Of a DNA stretch of 64,000 bases, positions 7,943-18,494 are shown in pieces. The notes beneath the pieces are model-generated. The model made no database searches, was not told the DNA's origin, and saw nothing but the letters and a program-made list of their open reading frames with translations. Source of the stretch: Clostridia bacterium (GTDB lineage Bacteria > Bacillota > Clostridia > Christensenellales > CAG-138); contig JAFYOP010000001.1 in assembly GCA_017547885.1 (NCBI GenBank), positions 65,500 to 129,499 of the forward strand. The letters run 5' to 3'. Positions within the stretch are counted from its first letter, which is position 1. The number at the start of each line of letters is the position of its first letter. The position numbers were made by a program, and so were the translations under genes.

Positions 7943-8962
7943 ATGAAAAAGTGTGAAGTTGGCGGCCAGGCCGTAATGGAAGGGGTAATGATGAAATCCC
8001 CCTCCGGCATCGCAATGGCGGTGCGGGACGCAAAGGGCCGCATAGTATTGGACTATAAAAAATTCAAAACAAAGGCACAGAAGGGAACCTTTTACGGCCT
8101 GCCGGTGGTGCGGGGCGTGGTGGCCTTTGTGGAATCCCTTACAGTGGGTATGAATACCCTCACCAAGTCCGCAGAGCTTATCGGCGAGGCGATAGACGAG
8201 GAGCCCACCAAGTTTGAGCTGTGGCTGTCCAAAAAGATGGGCAAGTCCGTAGAAAAGATAATAATGGGCCTTGCGGCAATACTTGCGGTATTTCTGTCCG
8301 TGGGGCTGTTTTTCCTGCTGCCACAGTTTATCAGCAGCCTTATTTTCCGTGGCAGCGATGCCGCATCCCTTGTAAAGTGCCTTGTGGAGGGCCTTGTACG
8401 CCTTTGCGTATTCATAGGCTATATATTGTTCTGCGCATCCGTAAAGGACGTGCGCAGGGTATTTATGTATCACGGCGCGGAGCATAAGACCATCGCCTGC
8501 TATGAGGCGGAGGACGATCTTACTCCCGAATGCGCCATGAAGCACACCCGTCTGCATCCCCGCTGCGGCACCAATTATCTGTTCCTTGTGATGGCGGTGA
8601 GCATTGTGTTCTTTGCAGTGGTGGGCTGGAATGACAGTTTGCTTGTGCGCGTTGCCACAAGGCTTATTTTCCTGCCTGTGGTTGCGGGCCTCAGCTATGA
8701 GCTTTTGAAGTTTGCCGCAAGGCACGAAAATCTGCTTACTCGCATAATACGCGCCCCCGGCATGGGCCTGCAGTACATCACCACCAAGAAGCCTACCCCC
8801 GACATGATAGAGGTGGCTATGGAGTCCTTCCATCTTGCCATGATGAGCGAGGAGGAGGCAATGGCAAAGGTGGAGGAGCGCAGGGCGCAGCTTGCCGCAG
8901 AGGATGCGGAGGCAGAAAAGAAAGATGACAAGGATGACGACCATAGCGAGGACGAGGACTGA
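7943..8962 (+). CDS. DUF1385 family membrane protein (YqhQ-like)
   Basis: 339 residues starting with the family hallmark VGGQAVMEGVMMKSP. The middle holds several hydrophobic helices (about residues 105-130, 145-170, 205-250) between conserved patches such as YHGAEHKTIACYE and HPRCGTNYLF. The tail is strongly acidic (KKDDKDDDHSEDED). The molecular role is unknown; DUF1385 genes often sit next to prmC and prfA, as here. AAAGGAG precedes the ATG. The stop overlaps the prmC start (ATGA), indicating translational coupling. Confidence 0.9.
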   Translation: MKKCEVGGQAVMEGVMMKSPSGIAMAVRDAKGRIVLDYKKFKTKAQKGTFYGLPVVRGVVAFVESLTVGMNTLTKSAELIGEAIDEEPTKFELWLSKKMGKSVEKIIMGLAAILAVFLSVGLFFLLPQFISSLIFRGSDAASLVKCLVEGLVRLCVFIGYILFCASVKDVRRVFMYHGAEHKTIACYEAEDDLTPECAMKHTRLHPRCGTNYLFLVMAVSIVFFAVVGWNDSLLVRVATRLIFLPVVAGLSYELLKFAARHENLLTRIIRAPGMGLQYITTKKPTPDMIEVAMESFHLAMMSEEEAMAKVEERRAQLAAEDAEAEKKDDKDDDHSEDED

Positions 8963-9759
8963 TGACCTTTGCTGAGGCCGCAAAAAAAACCGCTGACATT
9001 ATAGCCGCCGTTACGGAGGAGGCGGATACCGAGGCAAGAGCCATGGTATGCGCCGCGGCAAAGATAGAATACCGGGATTATCCCCTTTATAGGGACAGGG
9101 TATTTCCCGAGAAATATGTGGAAATACTGGGACGATATTCGGAAGAGCGGCTGAAGAATATTCCCATACAGTACATACTGGGGGAATGGGAGTTTATGGG
9201 ACTTACATTTCACACCCGACCCTGTGCCCTGATACCCAGACAGGATACCGAAACACTCTGCGAGGAAGCCCTTAATCTTGGGGGCGAGAGCGTATTGGAT
9301 ATGTGCTGCGGCACAGGCTGTATAGGCATATCCCTTGCAAAGCTGGGAAAAATGAAGGCCGCGTTTTCCGACATCAGCCCGGACTGCATTGCCCTTGCAA
9401 AGGAAAACGCAGAGCTTAACGGAGTTGAGGGTGAGTTTTTCTTCGGCGACCTTTTTGAGGATGTTACCGGCAAATACTCCCTTATTTGCAGCAATCCCCC
9501 ATATATACCCTCCGGAGATATCCCTGCTCTTCAGAAGGAAGTGCAGAATGAGCCAATATTGGCTCTGGACGGGGGAGATGACGGGCTGGATATTTACCGC
9601 CGCATTGCCGCGCAGTATAAAAATCACCTGCTGCCCGGGGGCAAATTGCTGCTGGAGGTTGGCATAGGCCAGGCACAGGACGTTATAGCGATATTCGGCG
9701 GCGGATACGCCGTAAAGGATCTGTGCGGAGTTGAGAGGGTAGTTGTAGTAAAAGGATGA
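8962..9759 (+). CDS. prmC: Peptide chain release factor N5-glutamine methyltransferase
   Basis: PrmC methylates the glutamine of the GGQ motif of release factors RF1 and RF2, which speeds termination. It has 265 residues, with an N-terminal helical domain, the SAM site VLDMCCGTGCIGISL (about 111-125) and the catalytic NPPY at 178-181 (SNPPYIPSG). It overlaps the DUF1385 gene by 1 base. Its substrate RF1 (prfA) is encoded 1.5 kb downstream. Repeat A3 begins 2 bases after the stop. Confidence 0.96.
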   Translation: MTFAEAAKKTADIIAAVTEEADTEARAMVCAAAKIEYRDYPLYRDRVFPEKYVEILGRYSEERLKNIPIQYILGEWEFMGLTFHTRPCALIPRQDTETLCEEALNLGGESVLDMCCGTGCIGISLAKLGKMKAAFSDISPDCIALAKENAELNGVEGEFFFGDLFEDVTGKYSLICSNPPYIPSGDIPALQKEVQNEPILALDGGDDGLDIYRRIAAQYKNHLLPGGKLLLEVGIGQAQDVIAIFGGGYAVKDLCGVERVVVVKG

Positions 9760-9761
9760 CG

Positions 9762-9835
9762 TGTTCTTTTTTCTAGAAAAAAGAACCAAAAAAGTCGTAT
9801 TTTCCTTAAAGGAAAGTACCAAAGGATAAAGTAAA
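9762..9835 (+). repeat. Repeat family A, copy 3
   Basis: GTTCTTTTTTCTAGAAAAAAGAAC, AAAAAAGTCGTA, TTTTCCTTAAAGGAAAG, ending ACCAAAGGATAAAGTAA. It lies 2 bases after the prmC stop in the same orientation. Confidence 0.78.
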
Positions 9836-9900
9836 AAACATACGGCTATATGTGCGCAGCACAGCAAAGCTCACATAAGCATTTATTGTTATAAAACTTT

Positions 9901-10005
9901 CGCTTTTCTTTCTCTTTTTGCCCAGCGGAAGTTGGAGCCGGGAGACGGCTCCAACGAACTGCCTGCGGGCAGCTCTCTTTTCGATACGAAAAGAAAAAGA
10001 AGAAG
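9901..10005 (-). repeat. Repeat family B, copy 3 (inverted, with an insert)
   Basis: CGCTTTTCTTTCTCTTTTTG at the left and TTTTCGATACGAAAAGAAAAAGAAG at the right match family B read on the minus strand. Between them are hairpins TTGGAGCC..GGCTCCAA (9932-9954) and GCCTGCGGGC, not found in other copies. It ends about 20 bases before the capA start. Confidence 0.6.
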
Positions 10006-10026
10006 TAACCATAAGGAATTACCCGC

Positions 10027-11289
10027 ATGAAAAGAATCCTGCCCATACTCCTTGCGCTGATGCTGAGCGGATGCGCCGCGACCCGGCCTGCCGCTGCTCC
10101 TGCTGAGGAGCCTGCGCCAACTGCCGCGCCGGCGCCAACCTCTGCGCCTACCCCTGAGCCAACCCCTGAGGTATACCATGCCGGCGTAGGTATCATTGGG
10201 GACATACTGATGATGACAAGCCAGATATCCACCGCAAAGCAGGAGGACGGAAGCTATGACTTTACTGACAGCTTCAGGGTGATACAGCCGCTGTTTGAAT
10301 CGGTGGACATAATGGCGGGCAACTTTGAGGGCACACTTGCGGGTGAGGAAGCGGGATATACCCAGAAACGGCCTGAGGCTCCTCCCCCAACCGCGGACAA
10401 CCCCAACCCCAAGCAGCCATTTCAAACATTCAACGCCCCTGACGAGCTGGCGGATAACCTTAAAACCGTGGGCTTTGATCTGCTGACAACTGCGAACAAT
10501 CACTCTGTGGACAGGGGCCTTGAGGGGCTGTTCCGCACGGTGGAAGTGATAAAGAGGGCGGGAATCGCCCAGACGGGAACCTTCCTTAGGGAAGAGGACA
10601 GGGAGCAGCCCTGTATCCTGACCGCCAACGGCATAACCTTTGGCTTTGTGGCGGCCACCTCCAGCGTAAACAAGCACGACGCCAAGCTGGGAGACAGCAC
10701 ATGGGCTGTGGCAAGGCTGGGAGATAAGGAACGCCTTGAAAAAGAGATCGCCCTCTGCCGTGAGGCGGGAGCGGACGTGGTAATTGTATTCCCCCACTGG
10801 GGCGAGCAGTATGTGGACGAGCCAAATTCGGGCCAGACAGAAACCGCACAGTGGCTGGCGGACTGCGGAGCGGATGCGGTAATAGGCTCCCACCCCCACT
10901 GCGCCCAGCCCTTTGGGTGGATAGAATCCGCCGATGGACGAAAGGTGTTCGTGGCATACTCCATGAGCAACTTTATATCCAACATGTCCATAGAAAACAC
11001 GGAATACGGCCTGTTTCTAAGGCTGGACGTAACAAAGACGGCGGAGGGGATTACCATGGAGGCCTCGTATCTGCCCACTGTGTGCGTGCGCCAGAAGATG
11101 AGCGACGGGAGACGGCTGCATCAGGCGCTGCCATGCTGGCAGGATGAACAGAAGAACACCGGCCTTGAGCCCCTTGACGACGGGGATATGAGAAAAGCCC
11201 AAAGGGCATTTGAGCACGTTACCGATATCTGCGGCAGGGATGCCGCCAAACTTATAGATTGGAACGAGGAATATGATAAACAAGCTTAA
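10027..11289 (+). CDS. CapA family metallophosphatase-like lipoprotein
   Basis: 420 residues. The signal peptide ends in the lipobox LSGC (Cys17), so the protein is anchored on the outer face of the membrane. A Pro/Ala/Thr-rich linker runs to about residue 50. The PGA_cap domain follows: GIIGDILMM (Asp metal ligand), [18 protein letters not shown] with the Asn-His pair, [11 protein letters not shown] and [11 protein letters not shown] with His ligands. Proteins of this family serve in poly-gamma-glutamate capsule synthesis or export, but no capB/capC neighbours are present, so a related wall or phosphoesterase role is equally likely. AAGGA precedes the ATG. It overlaps prfA by 17 bases. Confidence 0.88.
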   Translation: MKRILPILLALMLSGCAATRPAAAPAEEPAPTAAPAPTSAPTPEPTPEVYHAGVGIIGDILMMTSQISTAKQEDGSYDFTDSFRVIQPLFESVDIMAGNFEGTLAGEEAGYTQKRPEAPPPTADNPNPKQPFQTFNAPDELADNLKTVGFDLLTTANNHSVDRGLEGLFRTVEVIKRAGIAQTGTFLREEDREQPCILTANGITFGFVAATSSVNKHDAKLGDSTWAVARLGDKERLEKEIALCREAGADVVIVFPHWGEQYVDEPNSGQTETAQWLADCGADAVIGSHPHCAQPFGWIESADGRKVFVAYSMSNFISNMSIENTEYGLFLRLDVTKTAEGITMEASYLPTVCVRQKMSDGRRLHQALPCWQDEQKNTGLEPLDDGDMRKAQRAFEHVTDICGRDAAKLIDWNEEYDKQA

Positions 11290-12343
11290 AGCACTCAAAA
11301 CACGCTACGAAGAGATCACCCAGCGCCTGTCCGAGCCTGATGCAATGAACGATCAGGCCGCATGGCGCGAAATGGTAAAGGAGCACAGCCAGCTTGAGGA
11401 GATAGTTGCGGCATTTGACAGATACACCGCCGCCGTTTCCGGCGCAGAGGACTGCAAGGCCATGCTGGAGGAGCACCTTGACCCTGAGATGAAGGAAATG
11501 GTGCATCAGGAGCTGAACGAGCTAAACGACCTGCAGGAGCAGCTTATTGAAGAGCTGAAGATAATGCTGCTGCCCAAGGACCCCAATGACGACAAGAACG
11601 TTATCATTGAAATACGCGCAGGCACCGGCGGCGACGAGGCGGCCCTTTTCGGCGCAGACCTGCTGCGCATGTACCAGCGCTATGCTGAGCGCCACGGCTA
11701 CAAGACCGAGTTCCTCAATGACAACATGACCGAGATAGGCGGCGTAAAGGAAGTTACTCTGTCCCTTATGGGCAAGGGCGCCTATTCCCGCATGAAGTTC
11801 GAAAGCGGCGTGCACAGGGTACAGCGCGTTCCCGAGACGGAATCTCAGGGCCGTATACATACCTCTGCTGCCACCGTCGCGGTGCTGCCTGAGGCAGAGG
11901 ACGTGGAAGTTGAGATCGACACCAAGGATCTGCAGATAGACACCTACCGTTCCGGCGGCGCAGGCGGACAGCACGTTAACAAGACTGAATCCGCCATCCG
12001 CATAACCCACCTGCCCACCGGCCTTGTGGTGCAGTGCCAGGACGAGCGCAGTCAGCACAAGAATAAGGACAAGGCAATGCGCGTGCTTAAGAGCCGCCTT
12101 CTGGAGCTGTATCAGAGCCAGCAGGAAAGCGCCGAGGCTTCCGCCCGCAGGAGCATGGTAGGCAGCGGCGACCGCAGCGAGCGTATACGCACCTATAATT
12201 TCCCCCAGGGCAGAGTTACCGACCATCGCATCAACATGACGCTGTATCGCCTTGATGCATTCCTTGATGGGGATATGGACGAAATGATAGACGGCCTCAT
12301 ACTGGCCGAGCGCACTGCCCAGCTCAGCGGCGAGGCGGAATAA
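11273..12343 (+). CDS. prfA: Peptide chain release factor 1
   Basis: RF1 reads UAA and UAG and releases the finished peptide. The 356 residues include the coiled N-terminal domain, the RF family segment ([20 protein letters not shown]) and the catalytic loop [14 protein letters not shown], whose Gln is the PrmC methylation target. The start overlaps the end of the CapA gene, with GAGGA inside that coding sequence. It is followed 1 base later by the threonylcarbamoyl-AMP synthase gene. Confidence 0.98.
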   Translation: MINKLKALKTRYEEITQRLSEPDAMNDQAAWREMVKEHSQLEEIVAAFDRYTAAVSGAEDCKAMLEEHLDPEMKEMVHQELNELNDLQEQLIEELKIMLLPKDPNDDKNVIIEIRAGTGGDEAALFGADLLRMYQRYAERHGYKTEFLNDNMTEIGGVKEVTLSLMGKGAYSRMKFESGVHRVQRVPETESQGRIHTSAATVAVLPEAEDVEVEIDTKDLQIDTYRSGGAGGQHVNKTESAIRITHLPTGLVVQCQDERSQHKNKDKAMRVLKSRLLELYQSQQESAEASARRSMVGSGDRSERIRTYNFPQGRVTDHRINMTLYRLDAFLDGDMDEMIDGLILAERTAQLSGEAE

Positions 12344-12344
12344 T

Positions 12345-13376
12345 ATGACTACGCAGTATTTCAGCGCACTGTCACAGAAGGAGGCCGGCACCCGTATAGG
12401 CGGCAGCGTTATACGGACTGGGGGTCTTGTGGCCTTTCCCACGGAAACGGTATACGGCCTTGGCGCAAATGGCCTTGACGGTGAGGCGGTAAGCCGCATA
12501 TTTGAGGCCAAGGGCAGGCCCAATGATAACCCGCTGATACTGCACATAGCAAAAAAGAGCGACGTAAAGGAACTGTGGCACAGCGTACCGGATACCGCAA
12601 GGGTATTGATGGATACCTTCTGGCCGGGGCCGCTGACACTGATATACAGAAAAAGCTCCATCGTGCCGGATGAGGTGACCGCAGGCCTTGATACTGTGGC
12701 GGTGAGGATGCCTGAGCACAAGACCGCTCTTGCCCTTATACGGGCGGCAGGCGTGCCCATTGCGGCCCCCAGCGCAAATCTTTCCGGCAAGCCCTCTCCC
12801 ACCAGCGCGGAGCATGTAAAAGAGGACATGGACGGCCGCATAGACGTGATAATCGACGGAGGGCCATGTCAGTTTGGGGTGGAATCCACGGTGCTGAGCC
12901 TTGTGGGCACCCCCACCATACTTCGCCCCGGAGGAATAACCAGAGAAATGCTGGAGGCGGTGATAGGCCCTGTGGAGCTTGCCTCTTCAATACTTTCCCC
13001 ATTGAAAGAGGGGGAAACCGCCGCTTCTCCCGGCATGAAGTACCGCCATTATGCCCCGGACGCCGAGGTGATAGTGGCCACGGGCAGCCCAAAGGAGGCT
13101 GCGGGCAAAATAGCCGAGCTGTACGACAGCAAGGAGGCGGAAGGCCTGCGCTGTACGGTGTTTGCAACGGAGCAGACGAAGCACTTTTACCGGGGTAAAA
13201 GGTGTGTTATAATAGGCGAAAGGTCGGATCCTGCCACAATGTGCGCAAATCTCTTTGCAAAACTTAGAGAACAGAAGGATACCGATGTGATATTCTGCGA
13301 GGCACTGCCGGAGCGGGATATGGGTCTTGCCTATATGAATAGGCTTCTCAGGTCTGCCGGATTTAAAACTATTTAA
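12345..13376 (+). CDS. tsaC: L-threonylcarbamoyladenylate synthase (Sua5/YwlC type)
   Basis: Makes threonylcarbamoyl-AMP from Thr, bicarbonate and ATP, the first step of the t6A modification at position 37 of ANN-decoding tRNAs. The YrdC domain (about residues 15-205) shows GLVAFPTETVYGLGANG and KGRPNDNPLILHI, and GVPIAAPSANLSGKPSPT later on. A linker and a C-terminal Sua5 domain (about 230-343) make this the long Sua5 form, 343 residues. It is in a tight run with prfA, so decoding and termination functions are clustered. Confidence 0.95.
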   Translation: MTTQYFSALSQKEAGTRIGGSVIRTGGLVAFPTETVYGLGANGLDGEAVSRIFEAKGRPNDNPLILHIAKKSDVKELWHSVPDTARVLMDTFWPGPLTLIYRKSSIVPDEVTAGLDTVAVRMPEHKTALALIRAAGVPIAAPSANLSGKPSPTSAEHVKEDMDGRIDVIIDGGPCQFGVESTVLSLVGTPTILRPGGITREMLEAVIGPVELASSILSPLKEGETAASPGMKYRHYAPDAEVIVATGSPKEAAGKIAELYDSKEAEGLRCTVFATEQTKHFYRGKRCVIIGERSDPATMCANLFAKLREQKDTDVIFCEALPERDMGLAYMNRLLRSAGFKTI

Positions 13377-13460
13377 CAGATAAAACAAACACCATAAGTT
13401 CACCTTATATCAAAAGCTTTGCATTAGGGCGAATAATATGCACAGAGAGGATAAAATGAA

Positions 13461-13904
13461 ATGAAAATTGCAATGGCATCGGATCACGGCGGATTTTTCC
13501 TTAAGGAACAGCTCAGGCAGTATGTGGAATCAAAGGGACATCAGGTAATTGATCTGGGCTGCTGCAGCCCGGATAGGGCAGACTACCCCGACTATGGCAT
13601 AGCCTGCGGCGAGGCTGTGGCAAAGGGCGAAGCTGATAGGGGCATAGTGGTGTGCGGCACCGGTATAGGCATCTCTATTGCGGCCAACAAGGTAAAGGGT
13701 GTACGCTGTGCGCTGTGTACCGATCCGGTCATGGCACGCCTGTGCAGGGAACATAACAACGCAAATGTATTGTCCTTAGGAGAGCGCATAATAGGCGTGG
13801 AGCTTGCAAAGGGAATAGTGGATGCCTTCCTGAGCACAGAGGCCGAAGGCGGCCGGCACGTGGAGCGCGTGGCAAAGATAACCGCTTACGACGAAGCACG
13901 GTAA
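13461..13904 (+). CDS. rpiB: Ribose-5-phosphate isomerase B
   Basis: Interconverts ribose-5-phosphate and ribulose-5-phosphate in the pentose phosphate pathway. The 147-residue protein begins with KIAMASDHGGFFLKEQL (active-site Asp-His), carries the catalytic-Cys loop VVCGTGIGISIAANK (about residues 63-77), and then REHNNANVLSLGERI. GAGAGG lies about 10 bases upstream of the chosen ATG; an ATG 5 bases earlier is out of frame. Together with upp just downstream it suggests a small ribose/PRPP and pyrimidine-salvage unit. A galactose-6-phosphate isomerase (LacAB) assignment is less likely because there is only one subunit. Confidence 0.93.
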   Translation: MKIAMASDHGGFFLKEQLRQYVESKGHQVIDLGCCSPDRADYPDYGIACGEAVAKGEADRGIVVCGTGIGISIAANKVKGVRCALCTDPVMARLCREHNNANVLSLGERIIGVELAKGIVDAFLSTEAEGGRHVERVAKITAYDEAR

Positions 13905-13963
13905 ATACAGCCGTTTTTCAAATAATCACCATACCATCAGCCGAAAGGAGATAATATCAAACA

Positions 13964-14593
13964 ATGGCAAAACTGGTTGTTATCGATCATCCTCTGGTAC
14001 AGCACAAGCTGACCCTGCTCAGGGACAAGTCCACCGGCACCAATCAATTCCGTGCGCTGGTACAGGAACTGGCCATGCTGCTGGCATATGAAGCTACCCG
14101 TGACCTTACCCTGGAGGACACTGCTGTAGAAACCCCCATAACCACCGCAAAGGCAAAGGTGCTTTCCGGCAAAAAGCTGGGCATTGTGCCTATCCTTCGC
14201 GCAGGCCTTGGCATGGTGGACGGCATGATGTCCCTGATCCCTGCGGCAAAGGTAGGCCATATCGGCCTGTATCGTGATCCTGAGACTCTGTCCCCTGTGG
14301 ATTATTACTGCAAGCTGCCTACCGACGTAAGTGAACGCGACATGATAATCGTAGACCCCATGCTGGCCACAGGCGGCTCTGCCATCGCAGGTATAGACGT
14401 GCTTAAGCGCGCAGGCTGCAAGAGCATAAAGCTGGTAAACCTTATCGCCGCTCCCGAGGGAATAGAGGCTGTACAGAAAGCACATCCCGATGTGGATATA
14501 ATCGTGGCAAATGTGGACGAGTGCCTGAATGAGCATGGCTATATCGTTCCCGGTCTGGGCGACGCGGGCGACAGACTTTTCGGCACCAAGTAA
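13964..14593 (+). CDS. upp: Uracil phosphoribosyltransferase
   Basis: Salvages uracil with PRPP to UMP. The 209 residues are the standard length. Family motifs include [15 protein letters not shown] at the start, [12 protein letters not shown] (about 80-91), the PRPP-binding loop [11 protein letters not shown] (about 129-139) and the uracil-binding C-terminus [20 protein letters not shown] lies about 13 bases upstream of the ATG. A terminator follows at 14615. No pyrR-type leader is visible. Confidence 0.97.
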   Translation: MAKLVVIDHPLVQHKLTLLRDKSTGTNQFRALVQELAMLLAYEATRDLTLEDTAVETPITTAKAKVLSGKKLGIVPILRAGLGMVDGMMSLIPAAKVGHIGLYRDPETLSPVDYYCKLPTDVSERDMIIVDPMLATGGSAIAGIDVLKRAGCKSIKLVNLIAAPEGIEAVQKAHPDVDIIVANVDECLNEHGYIVPGLGDAGDRLFGTK

Positions 14594-14614
14594 TATACAT
14601 TATAATAATAAATT

Positions 14615-14647
14615 AAGAGCTTGCCATTTTAGTTGGCAGGCTCTTTT
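14615..14647 (+). terminator. Terminator of upp
   Basis: AAGAGC-TTGCCA with loop TTTTAG pairs with TTGGCA-GGCTCTT and is followed by TT. Confidence 0.8.
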
Positions 14648-14648
14648 A

Positions 14649-15021
14649 TGATATTCAGCTTGCAGCAATATATGATGCAGGAGAATGAAAATGCAGGATT
14701 TCCGTCAAAAAATAATAATGTAAGCGGTGAAATTATATATAATGTATTGTTTGGGTGAAAATGTATATTTGATATTAATATAACAGAAATAAAAATTTTT
14801 ATTGCCATCAGCATAATTTTAAGAGTAAAATCATTATAACTCTTAGCATACCCTTAATTTGGCAAAATCATATCTGCTTTGTTTTTAAATACTAAATAAA
14901 ACCGAAATCGCTATCGATACCAATTAAAACATTATTTAATGATATATACATAATAGGTATATACAAAATAGCGTTATAACATAGTTTATAAATAAAAATA
15001 TAAAAAAGGAGGTAAGGGGAT
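14649..15021. other. AT-rich intergenic region before the V-ATPase operon
   Basis: About 370 bases, far more AT-rich than its surroundings, with no credible gene. It must hold the promoter of the ntp operon, but several TATA-like boxes between 14930 and 15000 prevent a single call. It ends in AAAGGAGG, the ribosome binding site of the first ntp gene. Confidence 0.6.
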
Positions 15022-15333
15022 TTGCCATCTATTATCGAACAAATAAACATGGCGGAAGCCCAGGCGGCGTCCCTGAAGAAGGAGGCAGCTGCGGCGGCCC
15101 GTCAGGCAGTGGCAGCAGCTGACGCCGAAGGAAAGAAGCTCCTGGAGCAGGCGGCAAATGAAGGCCGCAAAGCGGCTGAAGAGGCCGCGGCTGAAGCAGA
15201 GAAACAAGGAGCCAAGCTTGCGGCCGAAATAGCCGACAAGGCCAAGGCAGACGCAGACGCGCTGTGTGCCGGGGCCAGAGAAAAGCTTGACGCGGCAGTA
15301 GAGCATATCGTTGAAAGGGTAGTGAAAGCATGA
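15022..15333 (+). CDS. ntpF: V-type ATPase subunit G/H (peripheral stalk)
   Basis: 103 residues, almost entirely an Ala/Glu/Lys-rich coiled coil (for example AEAQAASLKKEAAAAARQ), as in the G/H subunit that pairs with subunit E in the peripheral stalk. The start is TTG, set by GGAGG 9 bases upstream. Position and size match the first gene of the E. hirae ntpFIKECGABD operon, whose nomenclature I follow; NtpF there is the G-type stalk protein. The stop overlaps the next start (ATGA). Confidence 0.85.
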   Translation: MPSIIEQINMAEAQAASLKKEAAAAARQAVAAADAEGKKLLEQAANEGRKAAEEAAAEAEKQGAKLAAEIADKAKADADALCAGAREKLDAAVEHIVERVVKA

Positions 15334-17255
15334 TAGTACCGATGAAAAGACTAACACTGGTCGGCCTTAAGGCGGATCAGGAGCAGATCCTTTCTGCCCT
15401 TCAGTCTATTTCCGCGGTACAGTTGATCTCGGCGGAGGAGACAGCTGCCTCAGAAGGGGAGCTCTCCCGGCTGGAGGCCAGAGTGCAGCGCCTGGACAGC
15501 GCCCAGAGCCTGCTGAAACCCTACGCAAAATCCGCAGGGCTGCTCACCCCCAAGGCGGAGGTGGCGGCGGAGGAGCTGACGGGAGGAATAGAATCTTCCC
15601 TTGAAATATGCTCCGACGTGGAGGCACTGGACAGGGAGATATCCCTCTCCAGAGGCGAGGCGGATAAGAGAAGGGCACTGATGGAATCCCTCAGGCCCTG
15701 GGAGGAGCTTACGGATGGGCTGGAAACCATTCGCTCCACCCATAACGCAAGGGTCGTAGCGGGTATGCTGCCCGTTGAATCACTGGCACAGCTTGAAGAA
15801 ATAAACGCCGCAGTGCAGATATTTGGCGGGGAAAAGGAAAAGGCCCTGCTGATAGCCTGCCACGAGAGCGACTGGGCGGAGCTGGCCCCCATACTCAGGG
15901 CGGCGGGCTTCCAGGATACCGCATTCCCCGGCCTTACCGGCACAGCCGCAGAGAATATCGCAAGGCTGGAAAAGGAAATTGCGGAAATAGAGCAAAAGCA
16001 AAAGGAACTGACAGAGCAGCTGGCCGCAATGGGTGCCCACAGGGATGCACTGTGCAGGGCGCTGGACGGAGCGGTCATAGAAAGGGACAGAGAAGCGGGC
16101 AAGCTGGAGCTTGGATCTACAGATGCCACATTCCTGCTGTCAGGCTGGGCAAGGGCTGACCAGACCGACGAGATACTGGAAAAGCTTTCCGCCGTAACGG
16201 ATGCCTGCTATGTGGACTTTACCGACCCCCAAGAGGGAGATGCGGTGCCCACAGTGCTTAAGAACAACAAGCTGGTAAAGCCCTTTGAGGCGGTAACCAA
16301 CCTTTACTCACTGCCCGCATACGGCAGCGTGGACGGTACCCCCCTTATGGCGCCCTTCTATTTTATCTTCTTCGGCATGATGCTGTCCGACTCGGTTTAT
16401 GGCATAGTGCTTGCACTGGGCGCATGGTTCTTCCTTAAAAAGGCAAAGCCCACCGGCATGATGGGCGGCCTTGCGGGAGTGCTGCTGATGGGCGGTATTT
16501 CCACCATATTCATGGGTCTGCTGTTTGGTACCTGCGCAGGCGTTTCCTGGCCGGTGATCTTCAAGGGGACCGCCCTTGAAACGGTATTCCCCCTGGTGGA
16601 TTCCTCCACAGAGCCCATCGCCATGCTGGTGGTGTGTGCCGGTCTGGGCCTTGTGCATATGTTCTACGCAATGTTTATTGCGGCGGGCAACTGCATAAAG
16701 AACGGCGACTGGGTAGGCGCAATAGTTGACCACCTGAGCTGGGTGTGCATTATTACCGGCTTGCTGCTGCTGGCGGCGCCCATGCTGGGACTCCCCGCGA
16801 TCGTAGGCACCATCGGCAAGGTAATGGCAATAGCGGCAGCAGCTGTGGTATTCCTTTTTGCCGGACGAGCAAAGAAGAATATTGCCGGCAGGCTGCTGGG
16901 CGGCGCAGGCAAGCTGTACGACATTGCAAGCTGGCTCAGCGACGTGCTATCCTATGCACGTATCTTCGCCCTTGGTCTTTCCACCGGCGTTATCGGCCTT
17001 GTATTGAACACCCTCTGCTGGGATATGCTGTTTGCCTCATTCAAGGGCAACCCCATACTGATGATAGTGGGCTTTGTAATAGTAACCGCCCTCTCCGTGG
17101 CGCTGCATCTGTTCATGATGGCCATAAGCACCCTGGGCTGCTTCGTACATACCGCACGTCTTCAGTATGTTGAGTTCTTCGGCAAGTTTTACGAGGCAGG
17201 CGGCAAGGCCTTTAATCCCCTGGGATACAAGGCTAAGCACGTCAAGGTTAAATAA
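15330..17255 (+). CDS. ntpI: V-type ATPase subunit I (a-subunit)
   Basis: Membrane subunit of Vo that carries the half channels for the transported ion and joins the stalks to the ring. In 641 residues, the first ~330 form the soluble helical arm with coiled coils (ARLEKEIAEIEQKQKELTEQ near 211-230). The C-terminal half has about seven membrane helices, starting near PAYGSVDGTP and including MMLSDSVYGI and SDVLSYARIFALGLSTG. The conserved Arg in YARIFALG is the residue that faces the ring glutamate. It is coupled to ntpF by overlap. Confidence 0.95.
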   Translation: MIVPMKRLTLVGLKADQEQILSALQSISAVQLISAEETAASEGELSRLEARVQRLDSAQSLLKPYAKSAGLLTPKAEVAAEELTGGIESSLEICSDVEALDREISLSRGEADKRRALMESLRPWEELTDGLETIRSTHNARVVAGMLPVESLAQLEEINAAVQIFGGEKEKALLIACHESDWAELAPILRAAGFQDTAFPGLTGTAAENIARLEKEIAEIEQKQKELTEQLAAMGAHRDALCRALDGAVIERDREAGKLELGSTDATFLLSGWARADQTDEILEKLSAVTDACYVDFTDPQEGDAVPTVLKNNKLVKPFEAVTNLYSLPAYGSVDGTPLMAPFYFIFFGMMLSDSVYGIVLALGAWFFLKKAKPTGMMGGLAGVLLMGGISTIFMGLLFGTCAGVSWPVIFKGTALETVFPLVDSSTEPIAMLVVCAGLGLVHMFYAMFIAAGNCIKNGDWVGAIVDHLSWVCIITGLLLLAAPMLGLPAIVGTIGKVMAIAAAAVVFLFAGRAKKNIAGRLLGGAGKLYDIASWLSDVLSYARIFALGLSTGVIGLVLNTLCWDMLFASFKGNPILMIVGFVIVTALSVALHLFMMAISTLGCFVHTARLQYVEFFGKFYEAGGKAFNPLGYKAKHVKVK

Positions 17256-17307
17256 TATAAGTTTATTTGCGGACAGTCCGCATGAAAGATATCAATAAGC
17301 ATATTAA

Positions 17308-17838
<531 letters not shown>

Positions 17839-17879
17839 TAAAGCAATTATAAATTAAGTAAATTTAGGAGATTTGATAT

Positions 17880-18482
17880 ATGGCAAACGATTTGAATAAG
17901 GGAGCTGAAAGGCTTACCGCCCGCATCCTGGAGGATGCAAGGGCAGAGGTCGAAAATAGCGCCCGGGCCGCAGAGGCCGAAGCCGATCGCATCAAAGAGC
18001 TTGCCGCAGCAGAAGCCGAAAAGGTACTTGCAGGGTATAAGGCACAGGCGGAGGTCACCGCCCGCGACATACTTGAGCGCAGCCGTACCAATGCCCAGCT
18101 GGACGCCAGAAAGTTTGCCCTGACCGCAAAGCGTCAGGTGCTGGACGAAGCCTTTAAGTGCGCACTGGATAAGCTGAACGCCCTGGATGGAGAGGTCCGC
18201 GACGGACTTATAGAGTCACTGGCCCTCAAGGCTGCCCATGGCGGCGAGGAGCTTTGCCCCTCCAAGGCAGACGCGGACCGCGCCGCAAGGCTGCTTGAGC
18301 GCATCAACGCCGGCCTTAAGGAAAAGGGCAAGGCTGCCCTTACAATGGGCGAAGCGGCAGATGTGGAGGGCGGCTTCCTGCTCAGGGGCAAGGGATATGA
18401 AATGAACTGCTCCTTTGAGGCAATGCTTTCGGATTTTCGCCAGGCTGAGGAAAGCGGCGTAGCGAAGATACTCTTTGTATAG
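17880..18482 (+). CDS. ntpE: V-type ATPase subunit E
   Basis: Peripheral-stalk subunit, 200 residues. The N-terminal half is a charged coiled coil (RAAEAEADRIKELAAAEAEK). The C-terminal half is the globular E domain, ending VEGGFLLRGKGYEMNCSFEA, with a final short strand. It pairs with the G/H subunit and holds the A3B3 head against rotation. AGGAG precedes the ATG. It is followed 12 bases later by subunit C. Confidence 0.92.
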   Translation: MANDLNKGAERLTARILEDARAEVENSARAAEAEADRIKELAAAEAEKVLAGYKAQAEVTARDILERSRTNAQLDARKFALTAKRQVLDEAFKCALDKLNALDGEVRDGLIESLALKAAHGGEELCPSKADADRAARLLERINAGLKEKGKAALTMGEAADVEGGFLLRGKGYEMNCSFEAMLSDFRQAEESGVAKILFV

Positions 18483-18494
18483 GGGGTAGCGCCT

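Noticed and set aside
14629..14814. 61-residue minus-strand frame in the AT-rich gap before the V-ATPase operon
   Set aside because: No Shine-Dalgarno, no family, overlaps the upp terminator region; chance frame in AT-rich DNA.
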